DNA from: Gammaproteobacteria bacterium
Lineage (GTDB): Bacteria > Pseudomonadota > Gammaproteobacteria > Steroidobacterales > PWYM01
Reading direction: 5' to 3'
DNA: 47,932 bases
Assembly (NCBI GenBank): GCA_007693855.1
Contig: RECU01000029.1
Coordinates: 1-47,932, forward strand
Both the position numbers and the translations under genes were made by a program. The notes beneath the pieces are model-generated. The model ran no database searches and was not told the DNA's origin. It saw only the letters and a list, made by a program, of their open reading frames with translations. Shown piece by piece: positions 16,327-24,326 of the stretch; position 1 is the first letter of the stretch, and every line of letters begins with the position of its first letter.

Positions 16327-17688
16327 GTGGCGAAAGCAAAAACCTTGTATGTCTGCAGCGATTGCGGTGCCCAGCACCTGAAGTGGCAGGGTCAGTGCCC
16401 CGACTGCGGGGCCTGGAACAGTCTCGTGGAGGCACCGCCGGGTACCGTGTCTCAAGCCTCGGGCATGCGCGGACAGTATGCGGGCGAGACCGCCAGGGCC
16501 CGACTCTCCGAGGTCAGTATCGGGCGTGAAAGTCGCGTCTCCACCGGACTCACGGAGCTCGACCGTGTGCTTGGCGGCGGTCTGGTCGCCGGCTCGGTCA
16601 ACCTCATCGGCGGTGACCCCGGCGTGGGGAAATCCACGCTGTTGCTCCAGGCCGCCTGCCACCTCGCCGGCGTCGCTACATGCTGTTATGTGACCGGTGA
16701 GGAGAGCCTGTCGCAGATCGCGTTGCGCGCTCGGCGTCTCGGGATCTCCGGGGCTGAGCTCGAGCTGATGTCCGAGACCTGCGTCGAGCGGATCATCGCG
16801 GCGCTGGGTACGCCCCCGCCCGCCGTGCTGGTGGTCGACTCCGTGCAGACGCTGTGGACCGAGACCTTGAGTTCGGCGCCCGGATCGGTGGCGCAGCTTC
16901 GCGAGAGCACGGCAAGACTGGTGCGTTTCGCCAAGCAGCGCAACGTGTCGGTGTTTCTGGTGGGCCATGTGACCAAGGAGGGCGCCATTGCCGGGCCGCG
17001 AGTGCTCGAGCACATGGTCGACGGTGTGCTGTATTTCGAAAGTGACGCGGGCAGCCGGTATCGCATTCTGCGGGCGGTGAAGAATCGTTTCGGGGCGGCC
17101 AACGAGATCGGTGTCTTTGCCATGGGCGAGGCGGGCTTCCGCGAGGTGCGCAACCCCTCGGCGATCTTTTTGTCGCGTCAGGAGCGTCCGGTAGCGGGCA
17201 GTGCCGTGCTGGTGACCTGGGAAGGCAGTCGGCCGTTGCTGGTCGAGGTGCAGGCCCTGGTCGACGAGGCTGCCGGCAGCCATCCGCGACGGGTTGCCGT
17301 GGGAACTGATGCGAATCGCCTTGCGCTGCTGCTGGCGGTGCTGCATCGGCATGCAGGCATCGCAATGATGGCCGAAGATGTCTACGTCAATGTGGTGGGC
17401 GGCGTGCGGATCGGCGAGACCGCGGCAGACCTTGCACTGCTGATGGCCGCGCTGTCCAGCTACCGCGACCGCACGCTGGCGCGGGACCTGGTGATCTTCG
17501 GCGAACTCGGCCTCGCGGGTGAAGTGCGTCCCGTGCCGTATGGCGAGGAACGGGTGCAGGAGGCGGCCAAGCACGGCTTCCGGCATGCCCTGGTGCCGCG
17601 GGCGAACGCGCCGCGCAAGCCCCCTGAGGGCATGCAGGTGCACCCGGTCGAGCATCTCAGTGAGGCGGTCGACTACCTGCTCGGATGA
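16327..17688 (+). CDS. radA: DNA repair protein RadA (Sms)
   Basis: RecA-like branch-migration ATPase that helps process recombination intermediates. The N-terminal zinc finger has C10-x2-C13 and C24-x2-C27 (CSDCGAQHLKWQGQCPDC). The Walker A GGDPGVGKST is at 95-104, the RadA-specific KNRFG motif is present, and a C-terminal Lon-protease-like domain (about 275-450) includes VNVVGGVRIGETAADLA. 453 aa, the usual length. The GTG at 16327 is chosen because it gives the standard N-terminus and has AGGGG upstream; the frame is open much further upstream but that part does not resemble RadA. It is divergent from the kinase operon, and its last 16 bases overlap the convergent CorB-like gene. Confidence 0.97.
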   Translation: MAKAKTLYVCSDCGAQHLKWQGQCPDCGAWNSLVEAPPGTVSQASGMRGQYAGETARARLSEVSIGRESRVSTGLTELDRVLGGGLVAGSVNLIGGDPGVGKSTLLLQAACHLAGVATCCYVTGEESLSQIALRARRLGISGAELELMSETCVERIIAALGTPPPAVLVVDSVQTLWTETLSSAPGSVAQLRESTARLVRFAKQRNVSVFLVGHVTKEGAIAGPRVLEHMVDGVLYFESDAGSRYRILRAVKNRFGAANEIGVFAMGEAGFREVRNPSAIFLSRQERPVAGSAVLVTWEGSRPLLVEVQALVDEAAGSHPRRVAVGTDANRLALLLAVLHRHAGIAMMAEDVYVNVVGGVRIGETAADLALLMAALSSYRDRTLARDLVIFGELGLAGEVRPVPYGEERVQEAAKHGFRHALVPRANAPRKPPEGMQVHPVEHLSEAVDYLLG

Positions 17689-18953
17689 TCGGGCTCGCCC
17701 GGCGGCTGGATGCGGACGCTGCGGATGGCGTTCTCGCTGGTCTCCACCACTTCCACGGCGTAGCCATCGAGATCGAGCCCGGTACCTGGTTCGGGGATAC
17801 GCTCGAGGCGCTCGAGCAGCAGGCCGTTCAGTGTGCGTGCGCCGTCCGTGGGGAGTTGCCAGCCCTGGCGCCGGTTGAGTGCGCGGATGGGCAGCGCCGC
17901 GTTCACCAGGAAGCCACCCGCGGCCTCACGGCTGATCTGGGCGCTGACCGGTGTGCCCTCGGTGCCGAGTTCGCCGACGATTTCGCGCAGGATGTCTTCC
18001 ATGCTGACCAGGCCCTGGATGTCGCCGTACTCATCGACCACCAGCGCCAGCCGTGTCCCGGTGCGCTGGAATTCCACCAGCTGACGGTTCAGCGGGCTGC
18101 CTTCCGGGACGAACTGGGGTTCGCTCAGCCGCGAACGCAGGAGATCGGCGTCCAGCCGTTTGTTGGCGAGATCGGCGGTGATGGTGCGCAGCGTGAGCAG
18201 GCCGAGCAGGTTGTCGACGTCGTCTTCCCAGACGGCCAGGCGGCTGTGGTGGCTGCTGTGCAGGGCCTCGACGATCTCCGGCCAGGGATCAGCCAGGTCT
18301 ATTCCGGCGATCTCCGCCCGCGGCACCATGACGTCGTCCACGGTGAGTTTCTCCAGGTCGAGGATCGACATGAGCATGTTCTGGTGACGTCGCGGGATCA
18401 TGGCGCCGGCCTCGGTGACCACGGTCTTGAGTTCTTCGGTGCTCAGCGCCGAGCCTGGTGCGTTGAGATGGCGGATCCCGAGCAGCCAGAGCACCCCGTT
18501 GGCTGTCAGGTTGAGCATCCAGACCACCGGATAGGAGATCTTCAGCAAGGGGTAATAGATGAAGGCCGCCGGCAGGGCCAGGCGTTGTGGATGCATGGCC
18601 GCCAGGGTTTTGGGCGCCACCTCGGCGAAGATCAGGATGACCACCGTCAGGATGAGCGTGCCGGCAGCGACCGCCGACTCACCCCCGATCCGCAGGCTGA
18701 CCAGCGTCACCAGCGAGGCGGCCGCAATATTGACCAGGTTGTTGCCCAGCAGAATGACGCCGATCAGGCGGTCCGGCCGACGCAACAGGCGTTCGGTCAG
18801 GCGCGCGCCACGATGACCCTGGCGGGCGAGGTGGCGCAGGCGGTAGCGGTTGATGCTCATCAGCGCCGTTTCGGTGCTGGAGAAAAAGGCTGAGAGCACC
18901 AGCAGGCCGGCGATGATGCCGAACAGCAGTCCCAGGGGGACGTCCTGGATCAA
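17673..18953 (-). CDS. yfjD: CNNM/CorB-type transporter (DUF21-CBS-CorC_HlyC)
   Basis: 426-aa inner-membrane protein of the CNNM family linked to magnesium and cobalt efflux. Order: DUF21 membrane domain (about 1-190, with FFSSTETALMSINRYRL and the conserved LGNNLVNI), tandem CBS domains (about 200-325, VMVPRAEIAGID.. and RLALVVDEYGDIQGLVSMEDI), then the CorC/HlyC C-terminal domain (about 340-420). The match to E. coli YfjD is supported by context, since yfjD-ypjD-ffh are neighbours there as well. The start is a TTG at 18953 without a strong ribosome site; the N-terminal sequence nevertheless looks complete. The 16-base 3' overlap with radA on the opposite strand is unusual but small. Confidence 0.93.
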   Translation of the reverse strand: MIQDVPLGLLFGIIAGLLVLSAFFSSTETALMSINRYRLRHLARQGHRGARLTERLLRRPDRLIGVILLGNNLVNIAAASLVTLVSLRIGGESAVAAGTLILTVVILIFAEVAPKTLAAMHPQRLALPAAFIYYPLLKISYPVVWMLNLTANGVLWLLGIRHLNAPGSALSTEELKTVVTEAGAMIPRRHQNMLMSILDLEKLTVDDVMVPRAEIAGIDLADPWPEIVEALHSSHHSRLAVWEDDVDNLLGLLTLRTITADLANKRLDADLLRSRLSEPQFVPEGSPLNRQLVEFQRTGTRLALVVDEYGDIQGLVSMEDILREIVGELGTEGTPVSAQISREAAGGFLVNAALPIRALNRRQGWQLPTDGARTLNGLLLERLERIPEPGTGLDLDGYAVEVVETSENAIRSVRIQPPGEPDHPSR

Positions 18954-19044
18954 TGTAGCGTGTGTCCGCGACGATGGAAGCCCGGATATTCCCGACGCAC
19001 CCGGCGAGTGTCAAGCAGGCGGGCCACGGGCGGCCTCGCCCCGC

Positions 19045-19854
19045 TCAGCCCCAGGTGCGTCCGAGGACGTCCTCGAGGATGGTCTTGCTGCCAAAGTAGG
19101 CCACCAGAAGCAGGGCGAAGCTGCCGAGGACCCAGTGCACCGTGCGCCGACCGCGCCAGCCGCGCAGCCGGTGTCCGAGCAGCAGGATACTCAGGATCAC
19201 CCACCCGAGCAGACTCAGGATGGTCTTGTGGACCAGATGCTGGTCGAACATGTTGTCGATGAACATGAACCCTGAACCCAGCGACAGGGTCAGCAGCACC
19301 CAGCCTCCCGCCAGCACGGAAAACAGCAGCCGTTCGGTCACGAACAGCGGGGGCAGGGTGCCCATCCAACCGCTGACCCGCCCATGGCGCAGCCGGCGGT
19401 CCTGGAAGAGCAGAAACACGGCAATCACGGCCACCGCCGCCAGCAGCCCGAAGGCGAGCAGCGACAGCAGCGCATGAATTTTCAACTCCAGGGCAGGCTC
19501 GGCGCGGGTAAAGGCCTCGGTGCCGCGGCCGGTCAGCAGGGCCCCGGCCGCGGCGATGATGAACAGTGGCAGTGAGATGATCCGCAGTTCGCGGTTGGCC
19601 GCAGCGATGACCGCGAGCAGCCCCAGTTGCCAGGCAAACAGCGAGAGGACGTTCGGCACGTTCAGCAGCCAGCCCTCGGGGCGCAGCACCGCCGTATACA
19701 AGGCACGGGCGTGCAGCACCGCCGCGCCAAGCCCGAGCAGCGCGCCAAGGCTGCCCGGGGTGAGCGGCGAGCTGGTTTCGCGGTCGAAGCGCAGGCTCAC
19801 AAACAGGGCGAGTGTCGCCACCGCGTAGCCCAGAAGAACTGTGAGATTCAACAC
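19045..19854 (-). CDS. ypjD: CcsA/YpjD-family inner-membrane protein
   Basis: 269-aa hydrophobic protein with about eight membrane segments and the CcsA-like pattern: conserved LSLFAW, KIHALLSLLAFGLL, LSLGSGFMF and a terminal VHKTILSLLGWVILSILLLGHRLRGWRG. Full-length CcsA proteins handle haem in cytochrome c assembly. YpjD is a shorter paralogue found next to ffh, and its E. coli homologue (CorE) has been linked to magnesium and cobalt handling. GTG start at 19854, preceded by GGGAAAGG. It lies 91 bases upstream of the CorB-like gene on the same strand and is divergent from the phosphodiesterase. Confidence 0.88.
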   Translation of the reverse strand: MLNLTVLLGYAVATLALFVSLRFDRETSSPLTPGSLGALLGLGAAVLHARALYTAVLRPEGWLLNVPNVLSLFAWQLGLLAVIAAANRELRIISLPLFIIAAAGALLTGRGTEAFTRAEPALELKIHALLSLLAFGLLAAVAVIAVFLLFQDRRLRHGRVSGWMGTLPPLFVTERLLFSVLAGGWVLLTLSLGSGFMFIDNMFDQHLVHKTILSLLGWVILSILLLGHRLRGWRGRRTVHWVLGSFALLLVAYFGSKTILEDVLGRTWG

Positions 19855-19975
19855 AGATGCCTTTCCCGCCGCGGTCTAAGGTTCGCAACAGGTCGTCATG
19901 GTCTCACAGGGCGACCTTCTGTAGAAGGCTCGAAACCGTGGCGGCAGGCGCATCCGTGCGTGTCGTTGAGGCAGG

Positions 19976-20755
19976 ATGCACGACGACATGCGGATCCAGG
20001 CTCTAGGCTGCAGCGGCGGCATCGCACGGGGCTTGCGGACCACCGCGATGCTCGTCGACGAGCACATCGTCATTGATGCCGGCACCGGCCTGGGCGATCT
20101 GCCGCTGGATGCGCTGCGGCGGATCGAGCACGTGTTTCTGACCCATGCGCACCTGGATCATATCGCCGGACTGCCGCTGTTTGTCGACTCCACGCAAGGC
20201 CGCCAGGGCCGTACGCCGGTCACCGTGCATGCGCGTACGGAGACCATCGCCGCGCTGCGCCGGCACATTTTCAACGACGTGATCTGGCCGGACTTCAGCC
20301 GTATCGAGGGTCGTTACGGGCCCCTGCTGGTCTATCAGCCGATCCGCGCCGGCGAGGTGGTCGACCTCGAGGTCTGTCGCGTCGGCGCCGTCGACGTGGC
20401 GCATACCGTCCCCGCGCTGGGCTATTGGGTCAGTGATGGTCGGCACACCTTCGGTTTCAGCGGCGATACGCGAACCAACGACAGTCTCTGGTCGGAGCTC
20501 AACGCGCAGGCCAGTCTCGATGCGCTGATCGTCGAAGTGTCCTTTCCGAACGAGCAGCGGCGCCTGGCCGACGTGGCCGGCCACTACTGCCCGGCGACCC
20601 TCGGTGCCGACCTCGAGCGTCTGCGCCACGATCCCCGTATCTGGGTGACGGCCATGAAGCCCGGGGAGGAGCAGGTCATCCTGCGACAGCTGCAACGGGC
20701 GCTGCCGCACCGGCGCCTGGCGATGCTGCAGACCGGCCAGGTGCTCTCGCTCTAG
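19976..20755 (+). CDS. Class II 3',5'-cyclic-nucleotide phosphodiesterase (MBL fold)
   Basis: 259-aa metallo-beta-lactamase-fold hydrolase. The metal site THAHLDH is at 56-62; the later FSGDTRTND and the HTVPALGYWV segment provide further ligands of the PDEase II subgroup (Pfam PDEase_II). The family cleaves cAMP or cGMP. Here that function is predicted, and no cyclase is seen in the window. The protein begins directly with the fold (MRIQALGCSGG) and has no signal peptide, so it is cytoplasmic. GAGG precedes the ATG at 19976; an ATG at 19988 would remove four residues. It stands between ypjD and ffh, which are neighbours in E. coli, so it looks inserted into a conserved block. Confidence 0.85.
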   Translation: MHDDMRIQALGCSGGIARGLRTTAMLVDEHIVIDAGTGLGDLPLDALRRIEHVFLTHAHLDHIAGLPLFVDSTQGRQGRTPVTVHARTETIAALRRHIFNDVIWPDFSRIEGRYGPLLVYQPIRAGEVVDLEVCRVGAVDVAHTVPALGYWVSDGRHTFGFSGDTRTNDSLWSELNAQASLDALIVEVSFPNEQRRLADVAGHYCPATLGADLERLRHDPRIWVTAMKPGEEQVILRQLQRALPHRRLAMLQTGQVLSL

Positions 20756-20844
20756 TCCGCTGATCTGCGCTGCCCTGAGGGCGGCGTTGTTCGGCGCGGC
20801 GCGACGTTGCATCATGTGCGTCCTATCAGTCGCCTGACACGTCC

Positions 20845-22203
20845 ATGTTCGAAACTCTGAGCAGCCGCCTCGGCCGCGCCGTCGATGCCCTCAAGGGCCG
20901 GGGCCGGATCACCGAGGAGAACATCGCCGATACCGTCCGCCAGGTGCGGATGGCGCTACTCGAGGCCGACGTCGCCCTGCCGGTGGTCAAAAGCTTCATC
21001 GCGCGGGTGCGCGAGCGTGCGCTCGGCCAGGAGGTCACGCGCAGCCTTTCGCCTGGTCAGGCCTTCGTCAAGATCATTCGCGACGAAATGGTGGTGCTGC
21101 TGGGCGGCGCGGCGGCCGAGCTCGATCTGCGCGCCCAGCCGCCGGTGGTCATCCTGCTGGTCGGTCTGCAGGGCGCCGGAAAGACGACAACGGCCGGCAA
21201 GCTCGCGCGCTGGCTGGCGGAGACCCAGCGCAAGTCCGTGATGCTGGCCAGCGCCGATATCTACCGGCCGGCGGCCATCGACCAGCTCGAGCGGCTCGCC
21301 GAGCAGGTGGGCGCGAAGTTCTGGCGGGCACCCGACGGGACCCAGCCGGCGGCGATCGCGACCGGGGCCCGCCAGGAAGCGCGTCTGAGCGGCGTCGACG
21401 TACTCATTCTGGACACCGCTGGGCGACTGCATATCGACGAAGGGCTGATGTCCGAGGCCGCGCAGGTCCAGGCGGCAGTCACGCCGCAGGAGACGCTGTT
21501 CGTGGTCGACAGCATGGCCGGCCAGGACGCGGTGAACGCCGCCCGGGCGTTCCATGAGGCGCTGACGCTGAGCGGCGTGGTGCTGACCAAGATCGACGGC
21601 GACGCCCGGGGCGGCGCCGCGCTGTCGGTGCGTGAGGTCACCGGGGTGCCGATCAAGCTCGTCGGTCGTGGCGAGAAGCTCGATGCCCTGGAGGCCTTCC
21701 ACCCCGACCGCATGGCCTCACGCATTCTGGGCATGGGCGATGTCCTGTCGCTGGTCGAGGAGGTCGAGCGGAAGGTCGACCAGGACAAGGCGCGAGCCCT
21801 GGCCGGCAAGCTCAAGAAGGGCAAGGGCTTCGACCTGGTCGACCTGCGTGATCAACTCGGCCAGATGCTCGAGATGGGCGGCATGGACGCGCTGCTCGAC
21901 AAGCTGCCTTCAGGACTGGGGGGTGGGGCACTGAAAGCCGCCCAGGCCCAGTTCGACGATCGGCAGGTCCGCCGGCAGATCGCCATCATCGACTCCATGA
22001 CCCCGACAGAACGCCGTCAGCCAAAGCTGATCAACGGCTCGCGCAAGCGCCGGATCGCCAGCGGGGCCGGGCTGAGCATCCCGGACGTCAATCGACTGCT
22101 GAAGCAGCACGCCCAGATGCAGAAGATGATGAAGAAAATGACCAAGGGCGGGGGATTGAAGAACATGATGCGGGGCCTGGGTGCGGGACGGCCCATGCGC
22201 TGA
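20845..22203 (+). CDS. ffh: Signal recognition particle protein Ffh
   Basis: 452-aa SRP54 GTPase that binds 4.5S RNA and signal peptides and directs membrane proteins to FtsY. Domains: N helical bundle (1-90), G domain with P-loop GLQGAGKTTT (107-116), DTAGRLH and TKIDGDARGG, then a methionine-rich M domain (about 325-452) ending MQKMMKKMTKGGGLKNMMRG, which holds the signal sequence. The SRP RNA-binding stretch is SGAGLSIPDVN. Length and motif order are normal. The ATG at 20845 gives the standard N-terminus (MFETLSSRLG), but its ribosome site is weak. Confidence 0.98.
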   Translation: MFETLSSRLGRAVDALKGRGRITEENIADTVRQVRMALLEADVALPVVKSFIARVRERALGQEVTRSLSPGQAFVKIIRDEMVVLLGGAAAELDLRAQPPVVILLVGLQGAGKTTTAGKLARWLAETQRKSVMLASADIYRPAAIDQLERLAEQVGAKFWRAPDGTQPAAIATGARQEARLSGVDVLILDTAGRLHIDEGLMSEAAQVQAAVTPQETLFVVDSMAGQDAVNAARAFHEALTLSGVVLTKIDGDARGGAALSVREVTGVPIKLVGRGEKLDALEAFHPDRMASRILGMGDVLSLVEEVERKVDQDKARALAGKLKKGKGFDLVDLRDQLGQMLEMGGMDALLDKLPSGLGGGALKAAQAQFDDRQVRRQIAIIDSMTPTERRQPKLINGSRKRRIASGAGLSIPDVNRLLKQHAQMQKMMKKMTKGGGLKNMMRGLGAGRPMR

Positions 22204-22211
22204 ACCGCTGA

Positions 22212-22239
22212 GGGCGCCAGGGTGCGGCGCCCATGGGCG
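22212..22239 (+). promoter_or_regulatory. Overlapping alternative hairpins between ffh and rpsP
   Basis: GGGCGCC (22212-22218) pairs perfectly with GGCGCCC (22226-22232), but the same bases also form the 12-base palindrome CGCCCATGGGCG (22228-22239). The two stems exclude each other. No T-tract follows, so this is not a standard terminator; it may be an mRNA switch or processing site. Confidence 0.35.
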
Positions 22240-22282
22240 GCGTTCGCGCCACCTGGAGAGTTCCTTTTTCCCTGGAATCAGT

Positions 22283-22288
22283 TAGAAT
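22283..22288 (+). promoter_or_regulatory. -10 element of the rpsP operon promoter
   Basis: TAGAAT matches the sigma-70 -10 consensus at 5 of 6 positions, 38 bases before the rpsP ATG. The -35 region (TTCCTT at 16 bases) is weak. Placement just upstream of a four-gene translation operon supports it. Confidence 0.4.
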
Positions 22289-22326
22289 TCCGGGTTTACC
22301 CTGCCAGATTTAAGGATTCAGGAGAC

Positions 22327-22608
22327 ATGGTCAGTATCCGGCTCACCCGGGGCGGCGCCAAGAAGCGTCCGTTCTATCACATCATCGTGACCGACAGCCG
22401 CAACCGTCGCGACGGTGCCTACATCGAACGGCTGGGATTCTTCAATCCTCTCGCCGGCAGTGACGTCGAGCAGCTTCGTGTCGATCTGGCGCGCATCGAT
22501 CACTGGGTCGGCCAGGGTGCCAGACCGTCCGAGCGCGTTGCTCAGTTGATCAAGCACGCTCGCAAGGGCTCCACGGCGGCGCCAGCGGAACAAGCCGCTT
22601 CGGCCTGA
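22327..22608 (+). CDS. rpsP: 30S ribosomal protein S16
   Basis: 93-aa small-subunit assembly protein. The family core [19 protein letters not shown] is intact, followed by [13 protein letters not shown] and the C-terminal [15 protein letters not shown] directly precedes the ATG at 22327, one of the best ribosome sites in the window. In-frame codons further upstream would add a non-homologous tail. First gene of rpsP-rimM-trmD-rplS, the conserved order. Confidence 0.98.
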   Translation: MVSIRLTRGGAKKRPFYHIIVTDSRNRRDGAYIERLGFFNPLAGSDVEQLRVDLARIDHWVGQGARPSERVAQLIKHARKGSTAAPAEQAASA

Positions 22609-22643
22609 GCCGGCGCGCGCCCGGGACGGCGGGGGCGGACGCC

Positions 22644-23150
22644 TTGGAACAGTCCAGTGTCCCGCTCGGCAGGGTGTCCGGGGTGTTCGGGGTCCGCGGC
22701 TGGATCAAGGTGTTTTCGTTCACCGAGCCCCGGGAGAATGTCTCGGGATATCCGCAGTGGCAGCTTTGGCGCGAGGGGTGCTACTGGCGCACGGTGCAGG
22801 TGGTTGAAGGGGGCAAACACGGCAAGACCGTGATCGCCCGACTGGCTGGCATAGAGGACAGGGATGCCGCTGTCGCGCTGGTCGACAGTGAAATCAGGGT
22901 GCCGCGCGACGCCTTGCCGCCGCCGGCCCCTGGCGAGTATTACTGGGCCGACCTCGAGGGGTTGGCCGTGGTCACGCGGGAAGGGGTAGCGCTCGGCCGC
23001 GTAGATCGCATGCTGGAGACGCCGGCGCACGACGTGCTGGTGATCCAGGGAGAACGTGAACGCCTGGTGCCGTTCGTTCAGGGGCCCTACGTGCTCGAGG
23101 TTGATCTCGAAGCCGGCAGGATCACGGTGGACTGGGACCCGGAGTTCTGA
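22644..23150 (+). CDS. rimM: Ribosome maturation factor RimM
   Basis: 168-aa 16S rRNA processing factor that binds S19 and matures the 30S head. The N-terminal RimM barrel begins VPLGRVSGVFGVRGWIKVFSF, and the PRC-like C-terminal barrel contains PGEYYWADLEGLAVV and then VPFVQGPYVLEVDLEAGRITVDWD. Length is normal (E. coli 182). It starts at a TTG (22644) with GGGCGGA upstream; no ATG or GTG is available at the right place. Its stop shares bases with the trmD ATG (TGATG), indicating coupled translation. Confidence 0.96.
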   Translation: MEQSSVPLGRVSGVFGVRGWIKVFSFTEPRENVSGYPQWQLWREGCYWRTVQVVEGGKHGKTVIARLAGIEDRDAAVALVDSEIRVPRDALPPPAPGEYYWADLEGLAVVTREGVALGRVDRMLETPAHDVLVIQGERERLVPFVQGPYVLEVDLEAGRITVDWDPEF

Positions 23151-23959
23151 TGCTTAAATTCGCGCTGGTCGCGCTGCTGCCGGAGTTGGTCCGGCCGGTG
23201 ACCGAGCACGGTGTGGTGGGGCGGGCGTTTGCCCGGGGGCTGGCGTCGTTGACCTGCCACGATCCGAGGCAGCATGCCGCCGACCGGCACAGGACGGTAG
23301 ACGACAGGTCATATGGTGGCGGCCCGGGCATGGTGCTGAAATATGCGCCCATGGCCGCGGCGATCCGTGAGGCCATGGCGGACCTGCCACCGGGCAGCCG
23401 GCGGCTGGTGCTCGCGGCGCATGGCAGGCGCTTTGATCAGGCGCAGGCGGCAGCGCTGGCGGCGAGCCCCGGCGTGTTGCTGGTGGCGGGCCGTTACGAG
23501 GGTCTGGACGAGCGTCTCGTGGAGGCGTTCGAGCTGGAACCGGTGTCGCTGGGCGATTATGTGCTGTCTGGCGGTGAGCTGGCCGCGGCGGTCATTATCG
23601 ACGGCTGCGTGAGGCTGCTGCCGGGGGCGTTGGGCGACGAGGCGTCGGCGATGCAGGACAGCTTCGTGGCGGGACTGCTGGACTGTCCGCACTACACGCG
23701 GCCGGAGAGGATAGAGGGTCGGGAGGTGCCGCAGGTGCTGCTCGGCGGCGACCATGCAGCGGTACGGCGCTGGCGGTTGCGAGCGTCACTGGCACGGACG
23801 TTGGCCTGGCGGCCGGAGCTGCTGGTCGACCAGGTACTTGATGCCGAGCAGCGGGCGCTGCTCGAGGAAGTCAGGCGCGAGGCTGATGCCGCGCGCGAGG
23901 GTCATGGGATACAGGGGCCGAGGCGGCCCGCGGGTGAAGACGATGAGCAAGCTGATTGA
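23150..23959 (+). CDS. trmD: tRNA (guanine-N1)-methyltransferase TrmD
   Basis: 269-aa knotted SPOUT methyltransferase making m1G37 in tRNAs with a G36, preventing +1 frameshifting. Signatures: [18 protein letters not shown] (45-62), [11 protein letters not shown] (112-122), [13 protein letters not shown] (134-146) and the catalytic Asp in MQDSF (D170, matching E. coli D169). The C-terminal helical domain (about 185-250) is present. The N-terminus [13 protein letters not shown] is a slightly divergent form of the usual start but complete. The last 17 bases overlap the beginning of rplS in another frame, so the final residues (ending GEDDEQAD) form a variable acidic tail. Confidence 0.97.
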   Translation: MLKFALVALLPELVRPVTEHGVVGRAFARGLASLTCHDPRQHAADRHRTVDDRSYGGGPGMVLKYAPMAAAIREAMADLPPGSRRLVLAAHGRRFDQAQAAALAASPGVLLVAGRYEGLDERLVEAFELEPVSLGDYVLSGGELAAAVIIDGCVRLLPGALGDEASAMQDSFVAGLLDCPHYTRPERIEGREVPQVLLGGDHAAVRRWRLRASLARTLAWRPELLVDQVLDAEQRALLEEVRREADAAREGHGIQGPRRPAGEDDEQAD

Positions 23960-24287
23960 AGCGATCGAACAGGAACAGATGACGCGCGAGATTCCCGAGT
24001 TCAATCCCGGGGATACCGTGGTCGTGCAGGTCAAGGTGGTCGAAGGCACCCGTGAGCGTCTCCAGGCCTTCGAGGGCGTGGTCATCGCCAAGCGCAACCG
24101 TGGCCTCAACTCCGCGTTCACCGTACGCAAGATGTCGCATGGCGAGGGCGTGGAACGCGTGTTCCAGACCTACAGCCCGGCGATTGCCGAGATCAAGGTG
24201 AAGCGCCGGGGTGACGTGCGTCGCGCCAAGCTCTACTATCTGCGTGGACGGACCGGCAAGGCCGCAAGGATCCGCGAAAAGATCTGA
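23943..24287 (+). CDS. rplS: 50S ribosomal protein L19
   Basis: 114-aa large-subunit protein at the subunit interface. Typical motifs: [60 protein letters not shown], and [18 protein letters not shown] at the end. The ATG at 23943 ([12 protein letters not shown]) gives the family N-terminus and lies inside the trmD coding region, overlapping it by 17 bases. The ribosome site (GGGTGAAG) is modest, so expression probably depends on translating ribosomes arriving from trmD. Confidence 0.98.
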   Translation: MSKLIEAIEQEQMTREIPEFNPGDTVVVQVKVVEGTRERLQAFEGVVIAKRNRGLNSAFTVRKMSHGEGVERVFQTYSPAIAEIKVKRRGDVRRAKLYYLRGRTGKAARIREKI

Positions 24288-24326
24288 GCCGCCGTCGGCA
24301 ATGGCTAGCCGGTCAGGGACGATCAG

